This document shows, piece after piece, positions 6,564-7,137 of a stretch of 7,137 nucleotides of DNA (within the stretch, counting starts at the first letter, position 1; the number at the start of each line of letters is the position of its first letter). The position numbers and the translations under genes were made by a program. The notes under the pieces are model-generated. The model was not told where the DNA came from. It saw nothing but the letters and a program-made list of their open reading frames with translations, and did no database searches. The stretch is from Planctomycetaceae bacterium (lineage in GTDB: Bacteria > Planctomycetota > Planctomycetia > Pirellulales > Pirellulaceae). The stretch is from positions 35,562 to 42,698 of the forward strand of contig PADE01000032.1 in assembly GCA_002702965.1 (NCBI GenBank), in the 5' to 3' direction.

Positions 6564-6944
6564 GTGAATCGTCGTAACGTAGGCCGTGTCGAGACGGACA
6601 GCAGTCTGATCGAAACGGACAGCACCGGAGCTGCCACTTGCCCGGCCGTGTTTCATGATAGGGGTCTAGAGAACTTCTGGCCGAACCGCATCGTTTTGTT
6701 CGCGGCGCGACACGAGCTGTCGGAAGCGCGACCAGTCCTATTGTGTGGATTAGGGGACAGCGTGTTGTCTGCCGTTGGCAGAGTCGTTTTGCGACAAGCG
6801 GTGAGTACCCGACCGTCAGCGAGCACTGGAAATGTCGATCCTGTAGGTCGACGAGTTCAAGCTGAGGTACTCGCAAGTACGGGTTTTTGTTTACGTGCAT
6901 CGGAGCGTGCGGGACATCACTCTCGCCCCGTTGTGACAGACTGA
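6564..6944 (+). CDS. Possible small hypothetical protein (126 aa), family not recognised
   Basis: I do not recognise this frame. In favour of a real gene: the GTG start is preceded by GGAG at 6552-6555 with an 8-nt spacer, a good ribosome binding site, and codons in the first half favour G or C at the third position, as in the neighbouring genes. Against: there is no known domain, no signal peptide or convincing membrane segment, the protein is rich in Arg, Ser and Val as spurious GC-rich frames often are, and G/C preference at third positions fades in the last third. Residues 10-14 and 17-21 repeat ETDS in a similar setting (VETDS, IETDS), from a 21-bp repeat in the DNA. The most order-prone part is about 38-78 (FWPNRIVLFAARHE, then VLLCGLGDSVLSAVGRVVL). 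It is divergent from xseA and lies 144 bp before the next + strand gene. Confidence 0.33.
   Translation: MNRRNVGRVETDSSLIETDSTGAATCPAVFHDRGLENFWPNRIVLFAARHELSEARPVLLCGLGDSVLSAVGRVVLRQAVSTRPSASTGNVDPVGRRVQAEVLASTGFCLRASERAGHHSRPVVTD
6589..6624 (+). repeat. Two-copy 21-bp-period direct repeat
   Basis: TCGAGACGGACAGCA (6589-6603) and TCGAAACGGACAGCA (6610-6624) match at 14 of 15 positions with a period of 21 bp. The period is a multiple of three, so within the candidate frame at 6564-6944 it gives two in-phase ETDS tetrapeptides. Confidence 0.6.
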
Positions 6945-7074
6945 CCAGCTTACGTGATCCAATTTTGTGGAATTATTGGTGGAATAGCCAGAGTGGTCTA
7001 ATCGAGGTGGGTGTCTGGTAAGACCGATGTCTTGTTAGAGGATGAATCGGTGTAAGTTGGCTGGTTGAATCTTC

Positions 7075-7080
7075 AGGAAA
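7075..7080 (+). promoter_or_regulatory. Strong ribosome binding site for the right-edge gene
   Basis: AGGAAA at 7075-7080 lies 8 nt before the ATG at 7089. This is a good match in sequence and spacing, and it is the main reason for calling a start there. Confidence 0.55.
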
Positions 7081-7088
7081 CGACAATA

Positions 7089-7137
7089 ATGAACAGGTAC
7101 TTGATGAACGGCATTGTCAGCGTAGTCCGAGCGGTGC
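7089..7137 (+). CDS. Start of an unidentified gene, truncated by the right window edge
   Basis: An ATG with a well-placed Shine-Dalgarno sequence opens a frame (MNRYLMNGIVSVVRAV) that is still open after 16 codons at the window end. The visible part has a basic residue near the start followed by a partly hydrophobic stretch, which could begin a signal peptide or a membrane anchor, but it is far too short to decide. An in-frame ATG at codon 6 (7104) is a weaker alternative start. It points away from the xseA cluster. No function can be assigned. Confidence 0.5.
   Translation, partial: MNRYLMNGIVSVVRAV

Larger units (their letters stand above)
6309..7088. other. Roughly 780 bp between xseA and the right-edge gene, without a recognisable gene
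   Basis: This divergent intergenic stretch holds the possible xseA promoter, a 126-codon + strand frame (6564-6944) listed separately, and a leader for the partial gene at the right edge. I read both strands for tRNA, tmRNA, RNase P and SRP RNA landmarks and for IS-like inverted repeats, and saw none that hold up. The minus-strand frames here have weak starts and resemble no family I know. Confidence 0.6.

Noticed and set aside
6776..6793. TGGCAGAGTCGTTTTGC as a sigma-54 promoter
   Set aside because: The GG and GC elements are 14 nt apart where sigma-54 requires 12, so the geometry is wrong despite the resemblance.
6867..6888. Hairpin GTACT-CGCA-AGTAC followed by GGGTTTTT as an intrinsic terminator
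   Set aside because: The stem is only 5 bp and AT-leaning, the T-run is short and offset by GGG, and it lies inside the candidate frame at 6564-6944.
6538..6900. A 120-codon minus-strand frame upstream of xseA
   Set aside because: Composition is Arg/Cys/Ser-rich with no motif or ribosome binding site of note, and it competes with the better-supported + strand frame at 6564-6944.
6985..7055. GCCAGAGTGGTCTAA resembles the D-arm of a serine or leucine tRNA
   Set aside because: No 7-bp acceptor stem, no 5-bp anticodon stem with a 7-base loop and no proper T-arm can be formed around it; probably chance.

Overview
The window looks like chromosomal DNA from a planctomycete. The main evidence is the C-terminal 574 residues of a PSCyt2/PSD1 (DUF1549-DUF1553) protein at the left end, a family largely confined to Planctomycetes and relatives. 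The DXS and XseA active-site variants (CEAH, GHEIDVTLSD) also fit that phylum from memory. No species can be named from this sequence alone.

Layout. Positions 1-1727 (+) hold the 3' part of the PSCyt2/PSD1 gene, whose N-terminus lies off the left edge. A 73-bp convergent gap follows. Positions 1801-6308 (-) are a compact four-gene cluster, transcribed xseA, xseB, ispA, dxs, with gaps of 57, 54 and 2 bp. Positions 6309-7088 contain no recognisable gene. They hold a possible promoter for the cluster and one unrecognised 126-codon frame with a good ribosome binding site. From 7089 a probable new gene on the + strand runs off the right edge after 16 codons.

How the genes work together. XseA and XseB are the two subunits of exonuclease VII. 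Dxs makes 1-deoxy-D-xylulose 5-phosphate, the entry metabolite of the MEP isoprenoid pathway. The IspA-type prenyltransferase joins the resulting C5 units into a prenyl diphosphate, probably farnesyl diphosphate. An xseB-ispA-dxs order is also known from proteobacteria, so this is a conserved housekeeping arrangement and not an accessory island. The PSCyt2/PSD1 gene is convergent with the cluster and shows no functional link to it.

I found no mobile element, CRISPR array, convincing RNA gene or defence-like locus. The only part not explained by known families is the roughly 780 bp upstream of xseA. The findings are therefore modest.
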